Source of the DNA: Dehalococcoidia bacterium | GTDB lineage: Bacteria > Chloroflexota > Dehalococcoidia > UBA6926 | DNA length: 6,221 bases | Direction: 5' to 3' | Assembly: GCA_030754805.1 (NCBI GenBank) | Contig: JASLZO010000076.1 | Coordinates: forward strand, 1-6,221 | Part shown: positions 5,285 through 6,221 of the stretch, in pieces | Layout: each line of letters begins with the position of its first letter | How positions within the stretch are numbered: position 1 is the first letter of the stretch | Notes under the pieces: model-generated | What the model was told of the DNA's origin: nothing | The model's input: the letters and a program-made list of their open reading frames with translations, nothing else | The model's database searches: none | Translations under genes and position numbers: made by a program

Positions 5285-6221
5285 TCAGACCACGCCCTGG
5301 GTTCGGAGCCGCACGATCTCGTCGCGCTGGATGCCGATGGCATTCAAGGCGTCGGCCGTGTGTTGGCCCAGCAACGGCGCGGAGCTGCGGGGGGTCATGG
5401 ACTCGCCATCGTCGTTGTGAATCTTGAAGTTGTACCCGGGATACGTGAGCGGGCCGACGACCGGATGGTCGATGGTTTGGAAGAATTCACGTCCCTTGAA
5501 GCTCTGGTCATCAAAGAGTTCGCCGACCGTGTTCACCGGAGCGCCGAGGACCCCATATTCCATGCACGCAGCCTGGATCTGTTTCTTGGTCCGTTCCAGG
5601 CACCATGGAACCAGCAAGGCATCGAACTCGTCGGACCTTTCGGGTACCGCGAGTGCCGTCGCGGTGTTCCAGTCCGGGTCCTCGAAGAGGTGGTCAGCCC
5701 CGATCATCCGAGCGATGCGCTCGAACATCGAGACCCCTGCGGTTAATTCGAAGAAGCCGTCGGCGCAGGCATACACGCCCGTTCCGAGACCGATGGTCGC
5801 TGCCATCGATAAACGTCCGGTGACCTGGTGGTCGTTGTACTGGTACCCCAGGATCCGCAGCAGCCGGCTATCGGTCGACTGCATGGCGGTATCGAAAAAG
5901 CTGACGTCCAGATGCTCACCCTCACCGGTTCGCTCCGCCTTCCAGAGCGCGATGGCGGTGGCGAGCGCGGAGGAGTAACCGGCGTGGAAGCTCGCCATCT
6001 GGCCGGAGGTCTTCACGGGCTCCAGGTCAGGGTCTCCGCTGGCGAGCATGGCGCCACCCATCGCATAGAGCGTGAGGTCAGTGCCCTCCCAATCGCGATA
6101 GGGGCCATTCTGTCCAAAGTTCGTGATCGAGGTCATGACGATGCGAGGGTTGATGGATCGGATCTCATCGTAGGACAGCCCGATGTCGGCGAGAACGCCA
6201 GGTTTGAAGTTCTCGATGACC
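5285..6221 (-). CDS. CaiB/BaiF family CoA transferase, partial, catalytic Asp apparently replaced
   Basis: The last 311 residues are visible; the N-terminus lies beyond the right edge. The reading frame is open through base 6221 with family sequence (VIENFKPGVLADIGLSYDEI, then the INPRIV strand), so the ATG at 6136 is internal and not the start. Typical blocks are TSITNFGQNGPYRDWEGTD (visible residues 30-48), GYSSALATAIALWKAERTGEG (81-101) and LDVSFFDTAM. The usual catalytic motif before the helix is Asp-x3-Gly. Here it reads S77-F-H-A-G, with Ser (codon 5992-5990) where the downstream paralogue has Asp205. The C-terminal section with GAPVNTVGELFDD and the APLLGQHTADAL ending is complete. The gene is followed after 20 bases by the second CoA transferase. 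It may be a non-catalytic partner subunit or have a shifted active site. The family is certain; the substrate is unknown. Confidence 0.92.
   Translation of the reverse strand, partial: VIENFKPGVLADIGLSYDEIRSINPRIVMTSITNFGQNGPYRDWEGTDLTLYAMGGAMLASGDPDLEPVKTSGQMASFHAGYSSALATAIALWKAERTGEGEHLDVSFFDTAMQSTDSRLLRILGYQYNDHQVTGRLSMAATIGLGTGVYACADGFFELTAGVSMFERIARMIGADHLFEDPDWNTATALAVPERSDEFDALLVPWCLERTKKQIQAACMEYGVLGAPVNTVGELFDDQSFKGREFFQTIDHPVVGPLTYPGYNFKIHNDDGESMTPRSSAPLLGQHTADALNAIGIQRDEIVRLRTQGVV

Overview
The window is a GC-rich, gene-dense bacterial segment with most of its coding on the minus strand. It holds two minus-strand gene groups separated by one small plus-strand gene and a decayed regulator. 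GC-rich third codon positions produce many long antisense shadow reading frames. The mix of a futalosine-type UbiA prenyltransferase, paired CaiB/BaiF CoA transferases and a lipobox-type binding protein would fit a Chloroflexota (for example SAR202/Dehalococcoidia-like) or actinobacterial-type genome. No rRNA or other marker is present, so this placement is a tentative inference.

Left part (1-3278, read right to left): a tight cluster ubiD - ubiA - ubiX. The ubiD stop overlaps the ubiA start by 1 base (TGATG), and the ubiA stop overlaps the ubiX start by 4 bases (ATGA). The UbiA protein has the sequence signature of the menaquinone (futalosine route) subfamily rather than of ubiquinone UbiA. 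The three genes are therefore best read as MqnP (prenyltransferase), MqnL (UbiD-like decarboxylase) and MqnM (UbiX-like flavin prenyltransferase). UbiX makes the prenylated FMN that UbiD needs. UbiA attaches the polyprenyl tail to the dihydroxynaphthoate ring. UbiD removes the ring carboxylate. After a 57-base gap comes the start of a lipoprotein resembling NitT/TauT/NMT1-type ABC substrate-binding proteins, cut off by the window edge.

Middle (3279-3929): upstream of ubiD lies what appears to be the wreck of a TetR-family regulator on the minus strand. Its C-terminal ligand-domain sequence is clear, but it is broken across reading frames and has no DNA-binding domain. Next is a plus-strand 79-residue protein of unknown function with a good ribosome binding site. 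A small hairpin lies between its stop and the convergent CoA-transferase gene.

Right part (3930-6221): two consecutive minus-strand CaiB/BaiF (class III) CoA-transferase genes 20 bases apart; the upstream one runs off the window. The downstream copy keeps the catalytic aspartate of the family. In the upstream copy the aligned position appears to be serine. This suggests a two-subunit CoA transferase in which only one subunit is catalytic. Nothing here looks like a mobile element, CRISPR array or RNA gene.
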